A stretch of 64,000 nucleotides of DNA from the NCBI GenBank assembly GCA_020636325.1, contig JACJYC010000005.1:310001-374000 (forward strand), written 5' to 3'. This stretch comes from Lewinellaceae bacterium. Lineage in GTDB: Bacteria; Bacteroidota; Bacteroidia; Chitinophagales; Saprospiraceae. This document shows positions 24,069-32,124 of the stretch, piece after piece. The notes under the pieces are model-generated. The model saw only the letters and a list, made by a program, of their open reading frames with translations, was not told where the DNA came from and did no database searches. Position 1 is the stretch's first letter. The number at the start of each line of letters is the position of its first letter. The translations under genes were made by a program, and so were the position numbers.

Positions 24069-26161
24069 ACCTTCCGAATAAACTTCGGCGCCCGGAACCG
24101 CGGCCCGTAAGCCTCCTCAAAATACCGGCACCGATCCAGAAAGGCCTCCAGGCCGTAGTCCACCACGTACTGGATGACCCCGCCTTTGGAAGCCGGAAAC
24201 CCCCATCCGTATATGCTGCCCAGGTTGGCTTCGGGGATCGACTGGATCACGCCCTCCTGCATGCACCAGACTGCCTCGATCACCTGGACGAACAGCAGCC
24301 GTTCCTGGATCTCTTCGGCGTTGAAGCCCGATTGGGTGACCGGGAAATGGTCTTTGAGCCCGGTCCATAACCGGCGCTCCTCGCCTTCCTCGTATTCGTA
24401 AAACCCGGCGCGTTTGTTCCTGCCTGTACGTTGCAGTTCGCCGATCATGGTGTTCAGCACATCCACAGCGGGATGTTGCAGGTATTGGGCGCCGTAGTGG
24501 GCCGCCGCCTGGTGTTCGTATTTCAGGGCAAAGTCGAGCCCGAGATCGTCCGCCATCGCCAGGGCGCCTTTCGGCATGCCCGCCTGGCTGCCCAGGTTTT
24601 CAATGAGGGCGGGCAGGTACCCTTCCTGGAGCAACGTGATGCCCTCCAGCAGATAGGTGTTCTGCACCCGGGCCGCGTAGAACCCCCAGTCGTCCTTGAC
24701 GATGATCGGCGTTTTCCAGATGGCCAGCGAAAAATCGAAAGCGCGCGCAATGGTTTCTTCCGACGTCTTGTCGCCGCGCACGATCTCCACCAGCGGCACT
24801 TCGTCGGCGGGGTGGAAAAAGTGAAGCCCTACGTAATTGTCCGGGCGGGAAGAGGTCTCCGCCAGCTTGGTGATGGGGATGGAAATGGTATTGGTGCCGA
24901 AAATGCTGTATTCATCCATGAATTCCTCTGCTTCGCGGGTGACCTTTTGCTTGACCATCCGGTTTTCGAAGACGGCTTCGATGACCAGATCGCAGGACGC
25001 AAAATCGGCGGACGTATCGGTGGTCTTGATCCGCTTGAGCATATCCGCGGCTTCTTCCCTGAGCAGTTCGCCCGATCGCACCAGTTCCCCGACGCGGGTT
25101 TTGACGTACTCCCGTCCGCGTTCGGCAATCGGTTTTGAGACGTCTTTGAGCACTACCTGCATTTTGTTGCGCAGGCAGGCCAGGGCAATGCCCGATCCCA
25201 TCATGCCCGCGCCGATCACCCCGATCTGTTTGGGGCGGAACCTGCCGAAGCCCTTGGGTCGTTTTTCCCCGCCTTTGATGGCGTGGTAGTCGAACCAGAA
25301 GGCTTTGATCATGTTCTTGGAGGATTTGCTCTTCACCAGGGCGCTGAATTGCCGGGATTCAATCCGGCAGGCCGTATCGAAATCGACCTTGGAGCCATCC
25401 TCCAATACCCTTAAAAGCGCTTCTTTGGCCGGGGCGTAATGCCGGCTCAACCCGGTGGCCAGGCGGTGGATCAGGGCGCCAGTTTTGGGGTCGTACGCCG
25501 TACCGCCCGGAATGGCCGCTTCACTGCGGTCCCAGGGGCGGCGGCCTTCAGGGGTGCTCATCAGCCAGGTTTTGGCCTTCTCCATCATTTCCTTTTTGGA
25601 ATGGGCCAGCTCGTCGATTATGCCGGCCTGGAGGGCTTCATGCGGCGGGTAATGCTTGCCGGAGGTCAGGATCTCATAGGCCCTTTCAATCCCCAGCAAC
25701 CACATGAGCCGGATGGTCGCGCCGCCGCCCGGTATAAGTCCCAGGTTGATCTCCGGATTTCCGATGCGGTTGGTCGGGTCGTCGAGCAGGATGCGATGAT
25801 GGCAGGCCAGGGCCAGTTCGAACCCCGTACCCAATGCCGCTCCGTTGATAGCGGCTACGACCGGCACCCCCGGGCGTTCCAGGTCGCGGAGGAACACTTT
25901 CAGTTTTTCCGCAAAACGGAAGATCTGTTCCGTATCGGTTGCCCGGTAGAGGTATTCCAGATCGCCGCCTTCCAGGAAGGATTTTTTCGCCGAGGTCAGG
26001 ATCACACCGCGCAGGGCCCGTCGCGCCTTTTCCTTTTTCAGGTGTTCGATCACCGGGAGGAAAGCCTCGCCGAATTCGTAGTTGATCACATTGGCGGCCC
26101 TCCCCTTCATGTCCAGCGTAAGGGTGACAATATTGTCCGTATCCTTTGAATAATTGATCAT
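24047..26161 (-). CDS. fadJ: 3-hydroxyacyl-CoA dehydrogenase / enoyl-CoA hydratase (FadJ/FadB-like)
   Basis: Two-domain beta-oxidation enzyme that hydrates 2-enoyl-CoA and oxidises 3-hydroxyacyl-CoA. The hydratase part has AAINGAALGTGFELALACHHR and IGNPEINLGLIPGGGAT with both catalytic Glu. The NAD-binding part starts IGVIGAGMMGSGIA (about 313-326) and has GLHFFHPADEVPLVEIV with the catalytic His. ATG at 26161 (MINYSKDTDNIV) fits the family; ATG at 26173 adds MTKQ and sits 5 bp from a perfect 22-bp palindrome. The final GLKSN codons are part of the 22-bp tandem repeat. It lies downstream of a thiolase homologue. Confidence 0.92.
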   Translation of the reverse strand: MINYSKDTDNIVTLTLDMKGRAANVINYEFGEAFLPVIEHLKKEKARRALRGVILTSAKKSFLEGGDLEYLYRATDTEQIFRFAEKLKVFLRDLERPGVPVVAAINGAALGTGFELALACHHRILLDDPTNRIGNPEINLGLIPGGGATIRLMWLLGIERAYEILTSGKHYPPHEALQAGIIDELAHSKKEMMEKAKTWLMSTPEGRRPWDRSEAAIPGGTAYDPKTGALIHRLATGLSRHYAPAKEALLRVLEDGSKVDFDTACRIESRQFSALVKSKSSKNMIKAFWFDYHAIKGGEKRPKGFGRFRPKQIGVIGAGMMGSGIALACLRNKMQVVLKDVSKPIAERGREYVKTRVGELVRSGELLREEAADMLKRIKTTDTSADFASCDLVIEAVFENRMVKQKVTREAEEFMDEYSIFGTNTISIPITKLAETSSRPDNYVGLHFFHPADEVPLVEIVRGDKTSEETIARAFDFSLAIWKTPIIVKDDWGFYAARVQNTYLLEGITLLQEGYLPALIENLGSQAGMPKGALAMADDLGLDFALKYEHQAAAHYGAQYLQHPAVDVLNTMIGELQRTGRNKRAGFYEYEEGEERRLWTGLKDHFPVTQSGFNAEEIQERLLFVQVIEAVWCMQEGVIQSIPEANLGSIYGWGFPASKGGVIQYVVDYGLEAFLDRCRYFEEAYGPRFRAPKFIRKVIGLKSN

Positions 26162-26178
26162 TTGTTTCGTCATAAGCA

Positions 26179-26200
26179 GCGACGTAAGATCTTACGTCGC
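26179..26200. repeat. 22-bp GCGACG-N10-CGTCGC palindrome, copy P3
   Basis: Core TAAGATCTTA is a perfect palindrome, making the whole 22 bp self-complementary. A further half-site ACGTCGC follows at 26210-26216. It sits at the ribosome-binding position of the FadJ-like gene. Confidence 0.85.
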
Positions 26201-26274
26201 ATCAATTTTACGTCGCCCCAATCTTCCATTGGCATCCCCTCACGGTGGATTATCATTTGCAACGTTGCTCCCAT

Positions 26275-26442
26275 CCAGCATCCAGTATCCAGTATCAAGT
26301 ATCCAGCACCAAGTATCCAGCACCAAGTATCCAGCATCAAGCATCCAGCACCAAGCATCAAGCATCCAGTATCAAGCATCAAGCATCAAGCATCAAGCAT
26401 CCAGTATCAAGCATCAAGCATCAAGCATCAAGTATCAAGTAT
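26275..26442. repeat. Heptamer array CMAGYAT, 24 units
   Basis: Exactly 24 heptamers (168 bp) with no indel: CCAGCAT, CCAGTAT, CAAGTAT, CCAGCAC, CAAGCAT. On the strand of the flanking genes it reads GGATRCT/TGATRCT. The array begins 10 bp after the stop of the thiolase-like gene and fills most of the gap to fadJ. Confidence 0.95.
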
Positions 26443-26452
26443 CCACCAAACA

Positions 26453-27637
26453 TCAACACCTCGTATCCAGCAAAATAGCTGCATGCACGCCCGCATCGGT
26501 CGCCGATACCACTCCTGTTTTCAGTTGCTTTTTCTCCAGGGCTTCCAGCAGGTGGATCAATGACACCGTAGCGCCGCATCCCGGCGGAAAGCCGAAGGCG
26601 ATATTCCCGCCGAACGGATTGTACCGGGCTGCGGGAAGATTGAAGTCGCGCTGAAATTTGAGGGCGAAAGCGGCCGTATACTCGCTGCAGGCCCAAAGGT
26701 CGATATCTTTAGGTTGTTTGCCGGCCAGTTCGAGGACTTTTCCGACTGCCGGGAAACGGGGGAAATACTGATCCGCGGTGGTAAAGGCGGCTGCGATTCT
26801 TGCACGCGGTTTCAGCCCCAGTTCATCGCCGGTCTGCCGGTCGCCGATCAGGAGCAGGGCGGCGCCGTCGGCGCCGGGGGCGGTATTGCACGCTGTGTGC
26901 AGGTGCCTGACCTTTTCAATGGCCGGAAACCGTTGGAGCGCTACCTGATCGAAACCTTGTTTGCCTTCCGCTTCAAAGATGGGTGGGAATCCGGCGAGGG
27001 TATCCATGGACGGCATTTCCGACAGCAGTTCATCTTCGGCGAGGACGGCCAGGCCGTTTGCATCGCAAACCGGTTCGAGGAAAGCCTTCAGGAGGCCCGA
27101 GGCCGCAGCTTCCCGCGCTTTCTGGTGGGAATGCAGCGCGTATTCATCCAGGTTTTCCCGGGAGAATCCCGACAGGGTGGCCGTCAGGTCGGCAGCAATT
27201 CCGCCGGGCAGGTTGTTGCCGCGGAAGTAGAAATCCGGGAAATCGACGGCGAGCTGGGTTGCGAATTTGCTGTAACTCTCCACTCCCCCGGCCAGGGTCA
27301 TCTGCGCCCACCCGGAGCGGACTTTAGAAGCAGCCAGCAGGATGGATTCCAGGCCTGAAACCCGGCTGCGGTTGACCTGAAAGCCGGTTGTTTGCCCGGT
27401 GAACCCCGCCGTCAGCAGGGCTTTTTCGGCAATATTGCCTTCCTGGTCGCCGGTTGTCTGGGTGCAGCCGACAATCAGATCCTGGACCTGCTCCAGGCCA
27501 ATGCCGTTGTTGCGGCGCTGGATGGCGTTGAGAAGTATTTCCAGCAGGTACGCGGGATTGAATTCGTAAAGGCTGCCCTCCGGCGTTCCCTTCCCGAGCG
27601 GCGTTCGAACGGCATCGTAAATGTAGGCTTCTGTCAT
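26453..27637 (-). CDS. Thiolase-fold protein lacking catalytic residues
   Basis: 394-residue protein with the full length and order of an acetyl-CoA acyltransferase: IYDAVRTPLGKG start, GLEQVQDLIVGC, AGGVESYSK, NPFGGNIAFG and a final strand pair. All three catalytic positions are changed. The nucleophilic Cys region reads VNRSRVSGLES (Cys to Arg), GHPxG reads GFPPGCGAT (His to Phe) and the CxGGG loop reads SATDAGVHA (Cys to Thr). The frame is intact, with normal codon use, so it looks maintained. It precedes fadJ, from which a heptamer array separates it. It may be a structural partner of FadJ or a CoA binder. Confidence 0.85.
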   Translation of the reverse strand: MTEAYIYDAVRTPLGKGTPEGSLYEFNPAYLLEILLNAIQRRNNGIGLEQVQDLIVGCTQTTGDQEGNIAEKALLTAGFTGQTTGFQVNRSRVSGLESILLAASKVRSGWAQMTLAGGVESYSKFATQLAVDFPDFYFRGNNLPGGIAADLTATLSGFSRENLDEYALHSHQKAREAAASGLLKAFLEPVCDANGLAVLAEDELLSEMPSMDTLAGFPPIFEAEGKQGFDQVALQRFPAIEKVRHLHTACNTAPGADGAALLLIGDRQTGDELGLKPRARIAAAFTTADQYFPRFPAVGKVLELAGKQPKDIDLWACSEYTAAFALKFQRDFNLPAARYNPFGGNIAFGFPPGCGATVSLIHLLEALEKKQLKTGVVSATDAGVHAAILLDTRC

Positions 27638-27724
27638 GGGGAATGAAATTCAGCCGAAATTCGGCGCTAAGGTAGGAAGAATCGGCAGGATGCCCAGTTC
27701 AGAGGTACATTTTCAACATGGTAC

Positions 27725-27767
27725 AAAAAAAAATTCCTACACCCCAGAAGGGATAAAGGTGTAGGAA
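27725..27767 (-). terminator. Rho-independent terminator on the minus strand
   Basis: A perfect 10-bp stem TTCCTACACC/GGTGTAGGAA (27734-27743, 27758-27767) is followed on the minus strand by nine Ts (27733-27725). It could end the xseB transcript. A short hairpin CGTAAAA/TTTTACG (27821-27839) is also present in this 270-bp gap, as is a 14-codon ATG frame on the plus strand (27781-27825) with no recognised similarity. Confidence 0.7.
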
Positions 27768-27910
27768 AATTAAACATACTATGAGAAAACTTGATTACAA
27801 AGGTAAGGCAACAAATGATCCGTAAAAGGTTGTTTTACGAAGTGGTTTGAATTGGGTCTTTTCAGGCCCTCATTGTTTACTAAACGGGAAAAACCATCCG
27901 GAAACGGCAG

Positions 27911-28108
27911 TTATCCGGGCTCCTGATCGGCAAAAAGTTGCTGAAGATCCTGATCGGCGGCACGCAATTTTCCCCGGCAAAAAGCGATCAGCCCGGCCGC
28001 CCGCTCCAGTTTGGCCGACAATTCATCAATGCCGATCTGCTCGGATTGCACCTGATTGACAATAGCCTGCAATTCACCGAGAGCAGACTCGTAGGTCAAC
28101 TCATCCAT
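27911..28108 (-). CDS. xseB: Exodeoxyribonuclease VII small subunit
   Basis: 65-residue helical-hairpin protein with the XseB signature: LTYESALGELQAIVNQVQ then IGIDELSAKLERAAGLIAFCRGKL. XseB subunits wrap the XseA catalytic subunit, which degrades single-stranded DNA. No xseA is adjacent; in many genomes it directly precedes xseB, so the large subunit must be elsewhere. Small size and match to the family leave little doubt. Confidence 0.9.
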   Translation of the reverse strand: MDELTYESALGELQAIVNQVQSEQIGIDELSAKLERAAGLIAFCRGKLRAADQDLQQLFADQEPG

Positions 28109-28167
28109 CTATTTCTGTTTTTTCTAAAAAATTTCTCAAACTACCGCGGAAATTTACGATTTTGCGA

Positions 28168-28197
28168 TTGGAGACCGTGAAAATTTTTCTATTTTCG
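28168..28197 (+). promoter_or_regulatory. Probable promoter of the 2-TM protein gene
   Basis: TTG (28168-28170), 19 bp, TATTTTCG (28190-28197): one mismatch to TAnnTTTG, correct spacing, 70 bp before the start codon. Confidence 0.5.
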
Positions 28198-28267
28198 CAA
28201 CCGTTCGAGTATAATATCGTTCTAAATTAAAACCGATGCTCAAGGCGCCCATTAAGCATTAATCGCC

Positions 28268-28684
28268 ATGAATTGGAAGGACTTTAGACTGAAAAGGCAA
28301 CTACGGCAGATTGAAAAAGACGCGAATGATGATTTGTATCTTATTCGCGAAGCAGGTCCGCATTATTATTCCAATTCAGAATTGTACGCCCTGCTCGAAC
28401 GGCTCAACTCGGAAGAGGGCGAAGCCCTTCGCCTCAACTACCGCCTTTTCGTGTTATTGGCCAGCCTGACCATCTGGATCGCAGGCTTCTTTCTCTTCGA
28501 AGCCTTCAATGTGCATTGGGGCGCCAATATCTGCTTTACCCTGCTGGTCGCCAAGTTTCTGATCTTCTCCGTCGGCATCGTGTATATCCATCGCCGCTAC
28601 CGCCATTTCCGCTTTTCTTCCCGCCTTCGCATGATCATCCAGCAGGAACTGGAACGGCGAAGGAAAGACGCATCCATTTCCTGA
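28268..28684 (+). CDS. Hypothetical two-helix membrane protein
   Basis: 138 residues, no recognised family. A charged N-terminal helical part (about 1-55) is followed by two transmembrane helices (LFVLLASLTIWIAGFFLFEAF and ICFTLLVAKFLIFSVGIVYI) joined by a very short loop, then a strongly basic tail (HRRYRHFRFSSRLRM..ELERRRK). The topology suggests both ends are cytoplasmic. It stands between xseB (divergent) and a metalloprotease gene (convergent), and gives no context for function. Confidence 0.75.
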   Translation: MNWKDFRLKRQLRQIEKDANDDLYLIREAGPHYYSNSELYALLERLNSEEGEALRLNYRLFVLLASLTIWIAGFFLFEAFNVHWGANICFTLLVAKFLIFSVGIVYIHRRYRHFRFSSRLRMIIQQELERRRKDASIS

Positions 28685-28686
28685 TT

Positions 28687-28816
28687 TTTTGATTGTTTCG
28701 ATTGACCCGATTTTTCAATTGATCCGATTGTTCGATTGATCTGATGACGGACGTCCCAAATCGAATCAATCGAATCAATCCAATCATTCGAATCATTCGA
28801 ATCAATCCAATCAATT
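28687..28816. repeat. 9-bp repeat region arranged as a large imperfect inverted repeat
   Basis: The left half holds CGATTGA-type units (about 28690-28745) and the right half GAATCAATC/GAATCATTC units (about 28758-28812), i.e. the same family inverted. It lies exactly between two convergent stop codons and could fold as a long stem in either transcript. Confidence 0.8.
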
Positions 28817-28818
28817 AA

Positions 28819-30357
28819 TTAAATCACCACCTTGTCCGCCATCCAGTGCACCCCGTCCGTCCACTGGATCCAATATACGCCTTTGGGTAATTCCGGCATA
28901 TTCAGGCTGATATCCTGGTGTCCGGCGTAGAGTTCGGCGCGGCCGGTACCGACCAGTTTGCCCGCCGCATCGTGAATGCGGTAGCTGATGGGCATGTTCT
29001 TCAGCAGGGTTGCCGACAAGCGGATATTGCTGCTTTCGCCGGCCGGGTTGGGGTACAACCGCCATTCTTCGATGCCTGCGACCCGGTTAGCGCCGGTCAC
29101 CTGGGCCGAGCGGAAAACGGCCGTCCCGGAAGTGGGCTCGCAAAACTGGTAACGGGTAAACGGTTTGACGCGCCAGTAGTAACGGCGGTTGATCAGCAAT
29201 TCATCGATGAGGAGGGTCGTATCGGTCGATACGAATTCCTGTAATGTGGCATCCTGAAAGGTCGTTGAGGTACTCAACATGACCAGATAGGATACGGCGC
29301 CGGGTACGGCATTCCAGGTCAGTTCGATATCCTGGTAATTGACCAGTTCGTCGCCGGTGGGGTAAACGGGAACTGCACCCGACATGGTCAGCGAATCCGG
29401 CGGTGTCTGATCATTGATCCATTCCGGTTTTTCATTCACCAGATATGCGCGCATAGCTGCGATCTGTTCAGGCGTGAAGCGGCCCTGGCAGACGTCGTTT
29501 GCGTATCCCATGATGAGGGTGCCGTCGGACCTGAAATTGGCGCCATTGGGGTCCGTTTGCAACGTGCTGCTCAGGCTGTTGATATCGCAGTTCCAGCGGT
29601 TGTACAGGTAATCCGGAGGAGTGTCGCAAAATCCGTCGGACGCGATATGGCAGTTGCTGCCGTCCAGTTTTTCCACAAATGCCGTGTCGATGATGAGGGT
29701 ATCCGGGTAAAAAACGCTCTTGAACAGGGTATAATCGTAGGTGACGTATTCCGGAGCAGGGTCGGCATAGTCGTAAGCTACGGAGTTGTCATAACTCACC
29801 CCGCCTTCCCAACCCAGGAAGGGATGCGGGAGGGACAAGGCATGCCCGACCTCGTGCGCCCAGGTATGATCATCCGGGTTGGAGCAGCTCTTGTTCAGCG
29901 CAATCCCGCCGTAGGGCAGGTTATAGCCGCAGTTGCCCGCCGGGTTCGCTACAAAATAGACATTCAGGGTATTTTCCACATTGTTGGCGAACATCATTTC
30001 GGCGCCGGTTTCGATCTCTTCATGATCGTTCCAGGCCGTATTGCTGATGTAATCAATGTCACCCTGGATATAGAACTGGATGCCGGCCTGTTCGTAGTCC
30101 CGGTTGAGGCTGCAGAATGCGTCAAAGACCCGGTAGAGTTTGAAAAAGCCCGCCCCATCGTCCGATCCGAGCAGGTGAATGGTCAACGGGACGTACATTG
30201 TCGTATCGGTGCCTTTTTCAAACGCTTCGGGATGGGATTGGTATTTCTTCAGCCATGCCGACCGGCCTGCCGGCGACCCGCAATAATTTTGAGCTGTCAG
30301 CGATGACAGCGACAGCAGCAATGCCGCGAGCGGAACGAGCCCTTTGCCCATTTTCAT
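28819..30357 (-). CDS. Secreted M43-like metalloprotease with T9SS sorting domain
   Basis: 512-residue exported zinc protease. Signal peptide about 1-22 (LLLSLSSLTAQ). The zinc site is HEVGHALSLPH near residue 167 (HExxHxxxxxH, metzincin type), with a Met-turn IMGYANDVCQGRFTPEQ, as in M43 (cytophagalysin/pappalysin-like) enzymes. A fibronectin-III-like domain (about 340-425) precedes a C-terminal type IX sorting domain starting LYPNPAGESSNIRLS. It is exported by T9SS to the surface or medium. It is a paralogue of the next gene upstream (15-bp gap). Confidence 0.92.
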   Translation of the reverse strand: MKMGKGLVPLAALLLSLSSLTAQNYCGSPAGRSAWLKKYQSHPEAFEKGTDTTMYVPLTIHLLGSDDGAGFFKLYRVFDAFCSLNRDYEQAGIQFYIQGDIDYISNTAWNDHEEIETGAEMMFANNVENTLNVYFVANPAGNCGYNLPYGGIALNKSCSNPDDHTWAHEVGHALSLPHPFLGWEGGVSYDNSVAYDYADPAPEYVTYDYTLFKSVFYPDTLIIDTAFVEKLDGSNCHIASDGFCDTPPDYLYNRWNCDINSLSSTLQTDPNGANFRSDGTLIMGYANDVCQGRFTPEQIAAMRAYLVNEKPEWINDQTPPDSLTMSGAVPVYPTGDELVNYQDIELTWNAVPGAVSYLVMLSTSTTFQDATLQEFVSTDTTLLIDELLINRRYYWRVKPFTRYQFCEPTSGTAVFRSAQVTGANRVAGIEEWRLYPNPAGESSNIRLSATLLKNMPISYRIHDAAGKLVGTGRAELYAGHQDISLNMPELPKGVYWIQWTDGVHWMADKVVI

Positions 30358-30372
30358 ATTTTTCGTTGTAAT

Positions 30373-31971
30373 TTATTTAGCAACCACTATCTTTTTGCTG
30401 AACTGGCCTTCAGCCGTATTGACCTTCACCCAATATACGCCCGAAGGCAGGTTCGCTGCCGGGATCTCAACCCGGTTGTTGCCCGTTTTGAAGGACCGGC
30501 TTACGGGAGAAACGACCTGACGGCCGTCCAGCGACAGGATCTCGATACGGGCGCTGAAGGCTTTGGCAGCGTTGAGTTCGATGGCCAGGGGTTGGCCCGA
30601 TACAAGAGGGTTTGGCCAGAGTTTCCACCCTTTCACGAAGGCCGGTTCCGCAGCAGCCGTTACCGATCCCGTTTTGAAAAAGTGGTTGGCGCTGGGCGCT
30701 ACGCAGCTGGAATACTCCGTCAGCGGGCGTACCCGGAAATAATAGTTGCGGTTGGCTTCCAGGTCGGTAACGATCTTTGAAGTACCGCTCACCACGTAAT
30801 TAAGGGTAGTGGAGGCCGGGTAGGTGCTGTTGCGGCTGATCTCAAGGAGGTACCGCTCGGCGCCGGGCACTTCCGACCACTGGAAGAATATCTCATTGAA
30901 CTGCGACAAAGTCTGGTTGTTGGCGGGCGCGATATTGGTGCAACCTGCTGCCAGGGCCGTCGGATTAGGCGAATAGCCGGTGCGGAGATAGTCCCTCTCC
31001 GTGGAAGCGTAATCCTGCATGATGATCTGCTGCTGCATATCGGAAAAGAAATAATCATCGACCGGGCAATTGCCGAAATAGCCCATGAACAGTTTTTCCT
31101 GCGGGTCGATCAGTACGCCGTCGGGGTCCATGGCGCCTGCGCTGAAATTGCAGGTTGGCCAACCGAAGCCGTTGTAATCCGGGGGTGTATCGCAGATCTT
31201 GTCGCCGGCGGTCGTACAATTGCTGCCGCTCATTTTTTCTGTTGGAATGCCGTCGGGGGCGGTAGCCGGAACCGGGTTGGGGGTCGGCGTGGTGAAGCCT
31301 TCGCTGATGGCCCATTGCGGCACGGGATCCGGGATAAAGGGCTTGCTGTCCCAACCCCGGTGCGGGTGCGGCAGGCTGAAAAAGTGCCCCAGCTCATGGG
31401 AAAGCGTTGTCGATTCGGCATTCACCTCTCCGTCCAGCATAACGACCCAATCGAATTGGGGGGAGTAGTACCCGAGGGTCTGGCCGATCGTGCCGCCGGC
31501 GGGTGTCGCGTTGGCCAATATCCAGATATTGATGGCATTGTCATCCCGGTAAAGGTTATTCATCAGGGTGAGCGAAGAGGTATGGTCGTTGAAGATAACC
31601 GAGTTATTGATATAGGTCAGTCCGTTGGCCGTATAGGAGCCCTGGGGCAAGGTTTCGTTCTTGTTTTTGATGTAGAACTGGATGTTCATGGGCGCATAAT
31701 CCTCGTTCAATGCGCAAAGCTGTTCATAAACGTCCGATTCCAGGATACGGTCGTCGCCGTTGGATTCCGCAACCAGAAAAAAGTGGACAGGTACAAAGGA
31801 TACGGTCCGCCCCAGCGCCGGGTGGTCGCCCATGGCCCGCAGGTTGCGTTCGAGGCGGGGCATCAGGAGTTCACCGGTAGCGCCTGATGTTCCGCAGCTG
31901 AAAACATGCGCCTGAGCGGAAGCTGTCAGGGCAAAAACCAAAGCCGTCAGGCTTGACAATAATCTGATCAT
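30373..31971 (-). CDS. Secreted M43-like metalloprotease with T9SS sorting domain (paralogue)
   Basis: 532 residues. Signal peptide about 1-20 (LVFALTASAQA). Zinc motif HELGHFFSLPH with a later MGYFGNCPVDDYF Met-turn, which is followed by a Q-rich helix. The Fn3-like domain and C-terminal LWPNPLVSGQPLAIELNA sorting domain have the same order as the downstream paralogue, though identity outside the motifs is modest, so the duplication is not recent. The upstream gene of the pair; both probably sit on one transcript. Confidence 0.92.
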   Translation of the reverse strand: MIRLLSSLTALVFALTASAQAHVFSCGTSGATGELLMPRLERNLRAMGDHPALGRTVSFVPVHFFLVAESNGDDRILESDVYEQLCALNEDYAPMNIQFYIKNKNETLPQGSYTANGLTYINNSVIFNDHTSSLTLMNNLYRDDNAINIWILANATPAGGTIGQTLGYYSPQFDWVVMLDGEVNAESTTLSHELGHFFSLPHPHRGWDSKPFIPDPVPQWAISEGFTTPTPNPVPATAPDGIPTEKMSGSNCTTAGDKICDTPPDYNGFGWPTCNFSAGAMDPDGVLIDPQEKLFMGYFGNCPVDDYFFSDMQQQIIMQDYASTERDYLRTGYSPNPTALAAGCTNIAPANNQTLSQFNEIFFQWSEVPGAERYLLEISRNSTYPASTTLNYVVSGTSKIVTDLEANRNYYFRVRPLTEYSSCVAPSANHFFKTGSVTAAAEPAFVKGWKLWPNPLVSGQPLAIELNAAKAFSARIEILSLDGRQVVSPVSRSFKTGNNRVEIPAANLPSGVYWVKVNTAEGQFSKKIVVAK

Positions 31972-32078
31972 TTGAAATTTTACTGTTTAGATTGCAAATG
32001 TAAGGAAATGGAAGGGTACCGCGGCCGGAGCGGTGCAATTCTTTGGTCTTGGATTAAACAAAGCTTTTGAAAAAAGAC

Positions 32079-32086
32079 TACTTTTG
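32079..32086 (+). promoter_or_regulatory. -7 box of mdh
   Basis: TACTTTTG matches TAnnTTTG exactly, 38 bp before the mdh start; no TTG is present at the normal distance. Confidence 0.55.
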
Positions 32087-32124
32087 CGGGACTTAAAAAC
32101 CAAATTTTTTAAATCACCAATATC

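Noticed and set aside
26154..26654. Open frames through the heptamer array giving Ser/Ile/Gln/Lys-rich repeats (plus strand)
   Set aside because: A period-7 array leaves all frames open when no stop occurs in the unit. There is no start context, and the frames run into the antisense of the thiolase-like gene.
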